Origin: Takakia lepidozioides | Taxonomy: Eukaryota > Streptophyta > Takakiopsida > Takakiales > Takakiaceae | DNA: 64,000 nucleotides | Assembly (NCBI GenBank): GCA_030704615.1 | Contig: CM060731.1 | Coordinates: 38,004,001 to 38,068,000, forward strand | Direction: 5' to 3' | Shown here: one piece after another, positions 20,708-31,152 of the stretch | How positions within the stretch are numbered: the first letter of the stretch is position 1 | How the letters are laid out: every line of letters starts with the position of its first letter | Made by a program: the position numbers and the translations under genes | Notes under the pieces: generated by a model | The model's database searches: none | What the model saw: the letters and a program-made list of their open reading frames with translations, nothing else | Told to the model about the DNA's origin: nothing

Positions 20708-22734
20708 GGGTATTCCATGACTGGAATTCTCAGTTACTAATCGTGCATAATGGGATGCACGAGATACAAATTACCACAAAGAAATCTAGTAGATTACCTG
20801 CTACGAGAAGACCTCGAGGGGTCAGAGAGTATGACTCGAGAGGAGGACTGGATGAGGAGCAGGAAGCTACCCTGTTTGCTGCACACCCAGAGTGGGAGCA
20901 GGTTATAGAGATGCGGCTGGAAGGCCTAAGTTGTTTAAGAGGTATTTGCTGTGGTGTAGTGTCAGCAACACCAATTGAAGAGGAAACCAGCAGTTACCCA
21001 TCACATTTCTATGAAGAAAGAGAAGGAGAAATGGAAATCCTAGAGGAACCAGCCACTGTAAGTTTACAGGATGAAGTGGTGACTGGTTGGACAATCACAG
21101 CTGATGAGCAGGTGATGGAAGTGAATGTGGGAACTAAAGAGGAACCAAGGATGGTGAAGGTAGGAGCTGATTTGGAGCCAAAATTCTTTGAAGAAGCTAC
21201 GAGTTTGTTCATCAAATACAGAGATGTATTTGCTTGGAGCTACGAGGATCTAAAAGGGATACCACCTGAGATCTGTCAGCATAAGATTGAACTGGAACCG
21301 GGATCAGTACCAATCAAGCAGGCAAGGTACAGAATGAATCCCAACTATGCACAGAAGGTTGGAGAAGAGATCCAGAAGTTGGCTGAGGCTAAGTTTATAT
21401 ACCCAATAGAGTATACAACTTGGTTGTCACCCATTGTGATAGTTCCCAATAAGAATGGTAAACTAAGAGTTTGTGTGATCTACAAGAAGCTGAATGCTTG
21501 TACAAAGAAAGATCCTTTCCTTTTGCCATTCACAGAAGCAGTATTGGACACTGTGGCAAGCCATGAGATGTACTCATTCATGGATGGCTTCAGTGGTTAT
21601 AATCAAGTGCAAGTGGCAGAAGAAGACCAAGGAAAGACAGCTTTCATCACAGACTGGGGTGCTTATGCATACAAAGTCATGCCCTTTGGACTTTGTAATG
21701 CACCAACAACCTTTCAGAGAGTGATAAGTGAATCTTTTCATGAGTATCTGGATGATTTCATGCAGGTATTCTTGGATGATTTTAGTGTGTACAGCTCTAA
21801 GAATGAGCACTTGCATAAATTGGAGTTATGTCTGGCCAGATGCAGGATGAGAGGTCTGGGCCTGAATCTAGAGAAGTGTACTTTCTGTGTGAACTCAGGG
21901 GTGCTTTTGGGACACATTGTGTGTAAGAGGGGACTTCTTGTGGATCCCAAGAAAACAGAGGCCATTAAAGCCTCTCCACCACCAGTGAATGTTAAGAGTC
22001 TAAGGAGATTCCTTGGGCAAACCAGTTATTACAGAAGATTTGTCAGACGGTATGCACAGATAGCAGCACCATTGACCAAACTTCTGAAGAAAGAAGCAGT
22101 GATAGTCAATGCAAACAAAACGGATTGGGATACAAAGCTGCTGACAGCTTTGTGGTCATACATGACTTCATATAAAGTCACCACTAAGTATACACCATTC
22201 CAATTAGTTTATGGTATGGAGGCTTTACTTCCAGTGGAATTCCTGTTACCTACCATGAGAACGGAATGGGGAAAAAGAATGGAATTGCAAGATTCAATTA
22301 AGGTCAGGAAACATGAATTATACCATGTGGAAGAAGTACGTGCTGATGCAGCTGATAACATGACCAGAATTCAGATGAAGAGAAAGGAACAGTTTGATGA
22401 AGGCAAGATAAAGACTTTTAAGACGGAAGATTTGGTTCTCTGGTTGCAGAAGAAGGGAAAGATTAAAGCTTCTAAGCTTAAATCACCATGGAAAGGACCT
22501 TATGTCATACAGAAGATGTATGATAACAACACCGCCATGTTACAAACCATTAACAAAGAGATATTGAGAAGAGTCAATGCCAATAAGTTGAAAGGGTACA
22601 GTGGTATCCATGACAAACCATTGCAGCATGATTTGCATGTTGAAACGCAAAAGCAGTCACGGGCTGCGCCAGTGATACCAACAGAGTATGGAGCACTTGT
22701 CGCTAGGCCGAGCGTATATGACCAGGGCGGGTAG
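20708..22734 (+). pseudogene. RT fused by deletion to integrase C-terminus (element D)
   Basis: A 663-codon frame from 20743 covers the protease-RT linker, the RT fingers (WLSPIVIVPNKNGKLRVCV), the palm with FLDDFSVYS and the thumb FLGQTSYYRRFVRRY. At LLKKEA it jumps directly to VNANKTDWDTKLLTALW of integrase. RNase H, the integrase zinc finger and the DDE residues are deleted without breaking the frame. The end (KLKGYSGIHDKPLQHDLH…) shows the natural C-terminus of family T pol, lost by frameshift in B. No chromodomain is present. Confidence 0.9.
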
Positions 22735-22740
22735 TACAGG

Positions 22741-22985
22741 CGCGACACAACATATCACAGCCCAGCACGGCGCCACACAGCCTATCACAGCCCAGCACGG
22801 CGCGACACAGCATATCACAGCCCAGCACGGCGTAACATAGCCTATCACAGCCCATCACGGTGTCACACAACCTATCACAACCTACCACAGCATGTCACAG
22901 CCTATCACAGCTTACCACAGTGCCACACAACCTATCACAGCGTACCACAGTATGACACAGCATGTCACAGCTCAACACAGCCTAC
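22741..22985. repeat. Internal tandem repeat of element D
   Basis: Units of cacagcccag/cacggcg and cacagcctat follow the pol stop within a few bases. It is the equivalent of 8465-8640 in B. Confidence 0.8.
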
Positions 22986-23840
22986 TGGGGTTACACAATC
23001 CATATGATCAGTGACAGGTGGACGTGGGTTAACATCCGGAGAGTGGCTGGCGGAAAATTGGACAGAGGCACGTTTAAAAATAGACACGTGGATGCCTGGG
23101 CAAGACACACAGCTGACATGGATTGCAAAGGCCAATGTCATCAAGGAAGAAGACAAAATTGGCCGTCAAAGTACCTACCCGGCACATTAACTTATTATGG
23201 GCCCATTAATGAATACGGGGAAAGGGTAACGGAACCCTTTAAAAATACCGAAAAGCGAAATCCATGTCACATGTGCTATCCTAGTGGATAGTCCAAAGTG
23301 GAAAATCCATGGAAGGAAATTAAATCTAAAATCCAGTCACAGCAGTTACAGCCAATCATAAGCCAGAAGCAGGACCAAGAAATTGGAGGGATTTAAAGCG
23401 CAAGAGTCGGCGTCGTTCCAAGTAACGGGCGTCTCGACGGGACAGACCATCAATGCTATAGCTTTGAAGCTATGGAGGAACTAACAGACTATACGCTTGC
23501 GATACTACTTACGCAGTGGCACGGGGATAGAAGAACAGAGAGTATCTTTTCTCTTAATCGATGCTTGCAAGCCCCGCAGGCTTACAAGAAATTACCCATA
23601 GCATTTTGTGGCAACCATACGTTTATGCTTTGTGCCCTGCAAGCATTTCTTCAATTGTTACAGCCAAAACCTTTCTGTGGGTCTAGAATGAAGAGAGTGA
23701 GAGGAATGGAAGAAATCAGGGTGAAGAGCACCACAATCCTGCAGAAACAAACGATTGCTACTCCACAGGCGGTACAGTTACTGAAGGAGCTGTGATTAGA
23801 AGGATTGCAAAGTAAAGATTGGACATTGCACCATAGGTAG
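22962..23840 (+). pseudogene. ORFX of element D, interrupted by stops
   Basis: In one frame with B's ORFX: YWGYTIHMISDRWTWVN, NWPSKYLPGTLTYYGPIN, RVGVVPSNGRL, ELTDYTLAILLTQW, QPKPFCGSRMKRVRGME and the same HHR-TAG end at 23838-23840. In-frame stops at 23289 (CAG to TAG) and 23793 (CGA to TGA) fit C-to-T decay; a third lies near 23396. The palindrome ATAGCTT-TG-AAGCTAT at 23457-23472 is shared with B. Function unknown. Confidence 0.55.
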
Positions 23841-23843
23841 TAC

Positions 23844-25762
23844 ATGTTACAATTCTTGCAGAACTTTGAGCCTAGGACAGGAGCAACAATGGTGAAGGGA
23901 GTTGAATTAGAAATTACTCCCCTATACCTACAGCAATTGTTTGAATTGCCATCAGGTCAGGTGCATGTGGAGGAGCACAGGGCAAGACTGCAAATAGGGG
24001 ACTTATTCCAAGAAGGGAGTTTCTTTAAAACTCAGGGTTATGCTTGTACCAAGGCCGTGTACCCAGGGCTAAGGGAGGTAGGCCATGTATTGAATGTTCT
24101 GTTTGCCATGAAACAGAACCAACAGTATTTGAGCATATCCTTTACAGAGGAAATACTCAAAGCCCTGAGAGGAGAAGAGGTAGCATGGGCGGACATAATG
24201 TACAACGCACTGGTAGAGGAGATGAAAAGATTACAGGGCACTGCCGCAAAGTCTCCTATCATAGTGTCTGGCCCAATCATTGCTCAAATAATTCTTGATT
24301 CTTGAATACTTAATGCTCGGAAAAGAAATGAGATGGGATTGTTTGAGGCCGAAACCACTGCAATGGAAGAGCAAGGCTCGTCACACAGTGAGGGTGGACT
24401 GGCAGGGCAACCCCAGTCTAAGAGACAGAGGCGGGGAAAGACTGTAGTGGCGGATCCACTGGCTTCACGGAAACCGCATGATAATGTTTCCCAAGCTCTT
24501 GTGTAGGAAGGGGCACAGCAGCACAGAGAGCTGCTATTATTGGAAGCAGGGCCTTCAGAGAGGGAAGAGGAAGTTACTTCAAGATCACAGCCATCACAGC
24601 CACATGATCGGATTGTCACAGAGTTACCACAAGTTGTCCATGCAGTTCCACCACAAATAATTGATTTGGAGAAAGAAGGGTTAGATATCCCCACTACAGA
24701 ATAGGTGGTGGCAGAAATTGAGAAGGGGGACCTTCTCTATGAAAATTCTGGTTTGGTCAGGGAAACAATGATTGCAGAGGTGCAGCGGTTGTCCAGGGGA
24801 AACCCTACTGTGCATATAATACACACACCTGTGACGGAGGTACCACAGGTAGAATGTCAAGACACTGCAGCACCTGTGACGGATGAAGTGGTTCAGGAAG
24901 AAAATCTGGTGGGGCAATGGCCTGAATGGTTCGTGAGGCATCACACTGTTGAGGATCAGGGAGAACATCAACAAGCTCACCATGATAACCCTCAACAGGC
25001 CATGCTTATGAGTTCCATAAGCATGACACTTAATTTGTTGGGCACTTATGTCAAATCCCATGTTCCAACTACCCAATTGGCAGCTTTGAGGGAGGAACTC
25101 AGGAAGGAGTTTGAGGCTCGACTTGCCATTGAGTGTGCAAACAAGGTCAATGAGGAGGTCACTCTCAAGATACAGCAAGACTTAGAGAGTACAAAAGCTG
25201 CTTTGCAATTGGCCAAGGAACAATTGATTGAGGCAGGCCTCGCGCAAGACCAGTTGCACGAAGCACATAAGCAACAGCTATACCAAATGCAGGTGAAGCA
25301 TGAAAGCAAGTTGCAAGAAGTGAATGCACTACATACGGAGTTGCAGACAGTGCATGACAGGATGGCCATACAATGTGCTACACTCACAACTACGCTTGAG
25401 CACACTACATTAGAAGTTAACAGTCAAGCGGAAAGATGTACGAAGGCAGAGGCAGAGAATGTCGAGCAAGCGAAACTCATTATCGATATGAAGAATACAA
25501 TCTGTCGCAATGAGAATACCTTCAAGCAATACAGGCAGGTTGAAGCTGACCAAGAGAGGTACATCCTGGAATTGCAACAAACGCTCATGTCCAATAGAAA
25601 TGAACTCTCTGTGGCTAACAAGGCTTGGAAGGAAGCCAATAATCTGGCTGCTGCATATGCGAATTTGGTTGAACCTCATGCGAAGCGCATGGAGGCTTTA
25701 CAGCAGCAGATAGATGTGTACAGGCTCACAGAAGAACAGACTCTCAGGGGTGCCACAAGCAA
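23844..25762 (+). pseudogene. aORF of element D, N-terminal and coiled-coil part
   Basis: It starts at ATG 23844 (MLQFLQNFEPRTGATM), six bases after the ORFX stop. The N-terminal domain is open to 24304. A Pro/Gln linker with frameshifts and an in-frame TAG (near 24702) follows, then a long open stretch from 24705 that is mostly coiled coil (QLAALREELRKEFEARLAI, ALQLAKEQLIEAGLAQ, ALQQQIDVYRLTEEQ). At about 25762 the reading breaks off into minus-strand pol of element E; the continuation lies at 31153. About 40-45 codons present in B between the two parts are missing. Confidence 0.75.
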
Positions 25763-26551
25763 CGCATCTGGTAATTGATCATCTATTCCTGTGGCTGGTT
25801 TTCCTGTTGATAACCGTGACAAGTGATCCGCCACAAGATGCAGTCTCCCAGGCTTGTAAACAACCTCAAACTCAAACTCGTGCAAGATTATCAACCATCT
25901 TGTTATTCTTCCGCTTATCAGAGGTTTGTTTACCGGGTATATCAGAGCCTGGTGATCCACATAGAACATAAACTTCTTGCCCAACAGGTAATGCCTGAAT
26001 TTCTTCACTGCATAGATCATTGCCAATGCTTCTCTTTCTGTTGTGCTATAGTTCCTTTCAGCACTGTTCATCAACCTGCTAGCATAGTACACAGGTGAAT
26101 CTATATTTCCTGTAACATTCTGGGCTAACACCGCTCCCAATGCTTCTCATGATGCATCGCAGTGAACATGAAACACTACATGCCAGTGAGGGTTAATCAG
26201 CACAGGTGTAGTTGTTACTGACAGTGTAAGTTCCTCAAACGCCTGCTGACATTCAGTTGTCCAGGCAAACACTGCATCTTTCTTCAGAAGCTTGCTCAAT
26301 GGTGCTGCTATTTGTGCATACCTTTTGACAAATCTTCTGTAATAACTGGTTTGCCCAAGGAATCTTCTTAGACTTTTAACATTCACTGGTGGTGGAGAGG
26401 CTTTAATGGACTCTGTCTTTCTGGGATCCACAAGAAGTCCCTTCTTACACACAATGTGTCCCAGAAGCACCCCTGAGTTCACACAGAAAGTACACTTCTC
26501 TGGATTCAGGCCCAGACCTCTCATCCTGCATCTGGCCAGACATAACTCCAA
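25763..26551 (-). pseudogene. RT thumb and RNase H of element E
   Basis: From ELCLARCRMRGLGLNPEKC through LGHIVCKKGLLVDP, FLGQTSYYRRFVKRY, then RNase H blocks GAVLAQNVTGNIDSPVYY, TEREALAMIYAVKKFRHYL, YVDHQALIYPVN and DHLSRLSTGKPATG. A one-base shift near 26560 and a stop near 26141 split it. It ends at QLPDALL, where plus-strand aORF of D begins. Confidence 0.85.
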
Positions 26552-28284
26552 TTTATGCAGTGCTCATTCTTAGAGCTGTACACACTGAAATCATCCAAGA
26601 ATACCTGCATGAAATCATCCAGATACTCATGAAAAGATTCACTTATCACTCTCTGAAAGGTCGCTCGTGCATTACAAAGTCCAAAGGGCATGACTTTGTA
26701 TGCATAAGCCCCCCAGTCTGTGATGAAAGCTGTTTTCCCTTGGTCTTCTTCTGCCACTTGCACTTGATTATAACCACTGAAGCCATCCATGAATGAGTAC
26801 ATCTCATGGCCTGCCACAGTGTCTAATACTGCTTCTGTGAATGACAAAGGGAAAGGATCTTTCTTTGTACAAGCATTCAGCTTCTTGTAGTTCATACATA
26901 CTCTTAGTTTGCCATTCTTCTTGGGAACTATAACAATGGGTGACAACCAAGTTGTATACTCTATTGGGTATATAAACTTAGCCTCAGCCAACTTCTTAAT
27001 CTCTTCTCCAACCTTCTGTGCGTAGTTGGGATTCATTCTATACCTCGCCTGCTTGATTGGTACTGACCCTAGTTCCAGTTCAATCTTATGCTGACAGACT
27101 TCAGGTGGTATCCCTTTTAAATCCTCATAACTCCAAGCAAATACATCTCTGTATTTGATGAACAAGCTTTTAGCTTCTTCAAAGAACTCCGGCTCCAAAT
27201 CAGCTCCTACTTTCACCATCCTCGGTTCCTCTTTAGTTCCCACATTCACTTCCCTCACTTGCTCATCAGCTGTGATTGTCCAACCAGTCACCACTTCATC
27301 CTGTAAGCTCACAGTGGCTGGTTCCTCTAGGATTTGCATTTCTCCTTCTCTTTCTTCATAGAAATGTGATGGGTAACTGCTGGTTTCCTCTTCAGTTGGT
27401 GTTGCTGTCACTACACCACAGCAGATACCTCTTAAACAACTTAGGCTTTCCAGCCGCATCTCTGCAACCTGCTCCCACTCTGGGTGTGCAGCAAATAGGG
27501 TAGCTTCCTGCTCCTCATCCAGTCCTCCTCTCCAGTCATACTCTCTGACTCCTCGAGGTCTTCTTGTAGCAGGTAATCTACTAGATTTCTTTGTGGTAAT
27601 TTGTATCTCGTGTATCCCATTGTGCACGGTTAGTAACTGAGAATTCCAGTCATGGAATACCCTGGCCTGTTTCAGCCACGGACGTCCCAATAATAAGGAG
27701 TAAGCCTCCATGACTTCATCCATCTTTAACACAGTTACTGTGATCATAAAGATCATCTTCTGTGTCTGTATCTTAACTCCTCTTATCAATCCCAATGGCT
27801 GTACACTTCTTTGATCTGCCATTGTTACTGTAAATGGGGCTGGTTTCATGTTACTTAGACCAAGCTTCTTCCTTAATTGGTTTGTCATGATATTTACTCC
27901 AGAACCTCCATCTATCAGTACATCAGTTAGTTCTATGCTCCCAATTCTCAATTGGATTACTGGCATAGAATCATCAAAGTCCATGACTGTTTCTCGCCCT
28001 TCCGGCTTCACATTATAACTGGTCACCTTGCTGTTCAGGTCTGTGTTTCCTGTCTCCTGGGCAATTCGATTGATTGCTTGATACAGCCTGTGCCTACAAT
28101 AAGGTGCCACAGCTAATAGCTGTCCAATGGTAATTTCTGCTTTGGTCTGCCATATTACTTCAGCCAAAGTTTCTTCATTACTTTGCACGCCAGAAACTTC
28201 TTTCTTCCTTTCATCCTCACTCACTTCTTCTTCTCCATCAGAATCAGAGGAATCTGCCATAGGAATATCAGTACTCTTCTGCAT
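26521..28284 (-). CDS. Protease-RT of element E (587 aa frame)
   Basis: This is the best preserved protease-RT of family T in the window. An acidic linker is followed by the retropepsin-like domain (LTDVLIDGGSGVNIM, LGLSNMKPAPFTVTM, RSVQPLGLIRGVKIQ, YSLLLGRPWLKQARVFHDW). A linker with HNGIHEIQITTKKSSRLP follows, then the RT fingers and the palm up to FLDDFSVYS. In family T the protease active site is DGGSG rather than DTGA, as seen in several plant elements. The frame ends just after the RT active site by a single-base deletion. Upstream a one-base shift near 28290 separates it from gag, so gag-pol was probably one frame. Confidence 0.85.
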   Translation of the reverse strand: MQKSTDIPMADSSDSDGEEEVSEDERKKEVSGVQSNEETLAEVIWQTKAEITIGQLLAVAPYCRHRLYQAINRIAQETGNTDLNSKVTSYNVKPEGRETVMDFDDSMPVIQLRIGSIELTDVLIDGGSGVNIMTNQLRKKLGLSNMKPAPFTVTMADQRSVQPLGLIRGVKIQTQKMIFMITVTVLKMDEVMEAYSLLLGRPWLKQARVFHDWNSQLLTVHNGIHEIQITTKKSSRLPATRRPRGVREYDWRGGLDEEQEATLFAAHPEWEQVAEMRLESLSCLRGICCGVVTATPTEEETSSYPSHFYEEREGEMQILEEPATVSLQDEVVTGWTITADEQVREVNVGTKEEPRMVKVGADLEPEFFEEAKSLFIKYRDVFAWSYEDLKGIPPEVCQHKIELELGSVPIKQARYRMNPNYAQKVGEEIKKLAEAKFIYPIEYTTWLSPIVIVPKKNGKLRVCMNYKKLNACTKKDPFPLSFTEAVLDTVAGHEMYSFMDGFSGYNQVQVAEEDQGKTAFITDWGAYAYKVMPFGLCNARATFQRVISESFHEYLDDFMQVFLDDFSVYSSKNEHCINWSYVWPDAG

Positions 28285-28331
28285 TTCCTTATAGTATCTG
28301 CCACTTCCTTGTGCAGTTCCTTCTCATCTTT

Positions 28332-30122
28332 TCAAGTCTCTTCATCTTCAGGCATATCACTGCCATCTTCATTATCATCATCTTCCTCAGCTACTGGAGG
28401 TATTGGTTTGGCTTTGCTTCTGGTTACTATCATTGTACTTACTTCTGGTACAACACATGGCCTAACCATGTGAGCTGCCACCACTGGGCCCTCATTCACA
28501 TGAGCTCTCATCTCATTCTGGTGTCTTATCCAGAATGAACAGGCTGCCTTGCGATGTCCTGGCTGATTACAATAGTAACATAGTTCTTCACCATTGGGTC
28601 CTCGCCCTTGGTCTGTTCTTGGATTATTTCTATAATCTTGATTCCCGGGCTGGTAATTCCCCCTTGAATTACCCTGATAGTTGCCTCTGGAATTTCCTTG
28701 GTAATTCCCTCTTGAATTACCTCTCCCTTCCATGCCATTGTTATAACCACCAGACCTACCATAGTGGTCCTGTTCATTGTTTCTTCTTGGCTGGGGCTGC
28801 ACTTGATGCACCCTTACTTGCCTAGGTTCTCTTGCAGCTGTCCTTCTGTTGTAGTAACAATTCTCAGTAGAATGGTTATCCATTTTACAGATAGTACAGT
28901 GTTTCTCCTTCATGTGGCATTCAGTGGTGGTATGGCCTTCATTCTGGCACTTTGCACACCAAACACCCTTCCTCCAATGTGTTGCAGCCTCTGTGGCATA
29001 CTTCTTCAAGATTTCTTCCAATCTTTTTTCATAGTTATCCCTCTTCAACTTCTCCTTTCTCTTACTCTTTCTTTTTAGTTCTTGCTCTTCTTCTTCATCT
29101 GACTCATCCTCAGAGTCCTCATCATCCATTTTCTCTCTCCTGAGCATTCCCAATTGCTCAATTCTGTTCGCAGTTTCAAATGCCTCCTCCACTGTATTAT
29201 GGGGTAACATATCCACTTTCTTTTGCAACTCTGGTCTTAGTCCACTCACAAACCAAGTCTTCTGTAAACCTGGTGCTGGTACTGCAGCCAGCTTTTTCAT
29301 CATCAATTCCATCTTTTCCATATACTCCTCAACAGTTTCATGCTTCTTTTGCTTTAACTGTTGTAAACTTCCATACACTTCATCTTCAGTTTTACTTGTC
29401 CTGAACCTATTTCGAAATGTTGTATTCAAGCCATTCCAGGTTAGGAAATGATTATCAGGGAATCTTGCATACCATTCACTTGCTTTCTTGATAAGTGAAC
29501 AAGGAAACAATCTCATCTTGGCATCATCGCCATTCTCATTGTTCACTATACACATGTGCTCAAATTGGCTAATGTGTACATCGGGATCCCCTTTTCTTGA
29601 ATATATTGGAAAGGGTGGTTTTGCCCGTGTTGGTTGTAACTCCATCTGTGGCCCTACCTTCTGCCCACTGACAGGTGCTTGCACCCTTGCTGGTGCTGGT
29701 CCTTCTGGACCTTTTGTTTTTGTGGTGGATCTTCCACCAAGTGGTGGCCCTTGATCACTCCCTGCTTCCGGCCCCATGATATTCACAGTATTCCCAGCTT
29801 CAGTTGCACTACTTCCCACACTCCCTGTCCCCCCAGAGCCAGATCCAGGCAGTCCGCCTGATCCCCCTGAGCCGACACCTTCGTTGGCCTGTGATCCAAG
29901 TGCTCCACTTGATCCAGGTCCAACGGGTTGGGATGTCCTGGTTGTAGTCTCAACCTCAGCTGTTGGGTCTACTTCTTCATATTCTTCCTCTTCCAATTTC
30001 TTCTCTCTATTTTCATCCTCGCGACTTTTACTCACCCATCCCTTCGCTATCCGAGGCGGAAACTCCAAGATAGAAGAGTTGGAAATCTCTAAGTACTCAG
30101 CCCGCGCAGAACAATCAGTCAT
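28332..30122 (-). CDS. gag of element E (596 aa frame, leader deleted)
   Basis: The frame starts at the LTR-internal ATG (30122), runs 34 codons of LTR and joins directly to EDENREKKLEEEEYEE of gag, skipping PBS and ~270 leader codons. It then contains the Gly/Ser linker, the capsid core (LIKKASEWYARFPD…LRPELQKKVDMLPH), the basic KRKSKRKEKLKRD stretch, CAKCQNEGHTTTEC, CTICKMDNHSTENC, RGNYQ-type repeats and CYYCNQPGHRKAAC. It is the only copy here with an unbroken capsid-nucleocapsid frame. Because the PBS is gone this RNA could not prime its own reverse transcription. Confidence 0.85.
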   Translation of the reverse strand: MTDCSARAEYLEISNSSILEFPPRIAKGWVSKSREDENREKKLEEEEYEEVDPTAEVETTTRTSQPVGPGSSGALGSQANEGVGSGGSGGLPGSGSGGTGSVGSSATEAGNTVNIMGPEAGSDQGPPLGGRSTTKTKGPEGPAPARVQAPVSGQKVGPQMELQPTRAKPPFPIYSRKGDPDVHISQFEHMCIVNNENGDDAKMRLFPCSLIKKASEWYARFPDNHFLTWNGLNTTFRNRFRTSKTEDEVYGSLQQLKQKKHETVEEYMEKMELMMKKLAAVPAPGLQKTWFVSGLRPELQKKVDMLPHNTVEEAFETANRIEQLGMLRREKMDDEDSEDESDEEEEQELKRKSKRKEKLKRDNYEKRLEEILKKYATEAATHWRKGVWCAKCQNEGHTTTECHMKEKHCTICKMDNHSTENCYYNRRTAAREPRQVRVHQVQPQPRRNNEQDHYGRSGGYNNGMEGRGNSRGNYQGNSRGNYQGNSRGNYQPGNQDYRNNPRTDQGRGPNGEELCYYCNQPGHRKAACSFWIRHQNEMRAHVNEGPVVAAHMVRPCVVPEVSTMIVTRSKAKPIPPVAEEDDDNEDGSDMPEDEET

Positions 30123-30907
30123 GACCTACAGCTAGTGTATCATGGGGGTGTTTCCTATTTGTTTCCCTTTCCGCATTCATGTTAGCTACCTTACCATTGA
30201 TAATTAAGTATCAGTTTGCTTCATCAATCTATCGGATTCCATCAACTCATCAATTCATTCCACAGCTTCACTCTGATCTCTCTACACAGTGTGATTGTAT
30301 CGTATAAGTATCAGATTATGATTTATCAGGTATCAGGCCGAAGCCATTGTGTCTCTAATCTGCTCTATAATATCACTACAGCTTTGCATATAACAATCAT
30401 CTACCAATCATCTTCCCTCCTTCACCGTGCTCTCCGATCTTGCTCTCTGCCTGATCTCCTCTCATGCATGACCAAGCCGTCCCCCCCCCGTCAAGTGCTT
30501 TCATCAAAATCCCCCTACCCGTGGCTCTAACCGTTTCCCTCACTAACCGTCATCCGTGAACTAACATGTTCCATTTGCAGGTGTTGTTCCCCACAGTCGT
30601 TCCCTGTCCTGCTCTCCGTTCCCTATGATCGTGACAGTTGTGTCAAGCTGTGACTGGCTGTGTGAAACTGTGACGACTATGTCGGGCTGTGACTGGCTAT
30701 GTGGCTGTGTCGGCTGTGACGACTGTGACGGGCTGTGTTGGCTGTGTTGGCTGTGACGGGCTGTGACGACTGTGACGGGCTGTGTTACCCCCCTCTACAG
30801 TGAGCTGCTGTCACCCCTAAGGCTCCTGTAGGTCTCAGTTTGTGCTAAAATTAAGGGTACCCTACAGATCCCGTATAAGCGTCTAAGTCCCAGACAGTCC
30901 TCTAACA
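30020..30907 (-). repeat. 5' LTR of element E, missing its last bases
   Basis: It starts TGTTAGAGGACTGTCTGGG at 30907 and proceeds normally to GTGAGTAAAAGTCGC, where it joins gag (GAGGATGAAAATAG) without the terminal ACA or PBS. The tandem repeat is at about 30640-30790. The upstream flank on minus is CCA-GGGTA, pol DNA of another copy. Confidence 0.85.
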
Positions 30908-31152
30908 TACCCTGGCCTGTTTCAGCCACGGACGTCCCAATAATAAGGAGTAAGCCTCCATGACTTCATCCATCTTCAACACAGTTACTGTGATCATAAA
31001 GATCATCTTCTGTATCTGTATCTTAACTCCTCTTATCAATCCCAATGGCTGTACACTCCTTTGATCTGTCATTGTTACTGTAAATGGGGCTGGTTTCATG
31101 TTACTTAGACCAAGCTTCTTTCTTAATTGGTCTGTCATGATATTTACTCCAG
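30908..31152 (-). pseudogene. Protease-linker fragment flanking the LTR of E
   Basis: It encodes LGLSNMKPAPFTVTMTDQR, SVQPLGLIRGVKIQ and EAYSLLLGRPWLKQA. It stops at CCAGGGTA, where the LTR begins. This is precisely the pol position at which the LTR fragment in D ends (20707/20708). It is 245 bp of the host copy into which an element inserted. Confidence 0.85.

Larger units (their letters stand above)
25763..31152 (-). mobile_element. Element E: LTR-gag-pol block embedded in the aORF of D
   Basis: Read on minus: a protease-linker fragment of another copy (31152-30908), a 5' LTR (30907-30020), gag, protease, RT and most of RNase H, ending at 25763 where D's aORF resumes in the opposite direction. 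Integrase, ORFX, aORF and 3' LTR are absent, and PBS plus gag leader are deleted at the LTR-gag junction. Neither edge is an LTR end, so the block did not arrive by ordinary integration. A rearrangement, template switching or an assembly join are all possible. Confidence 0.8.
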
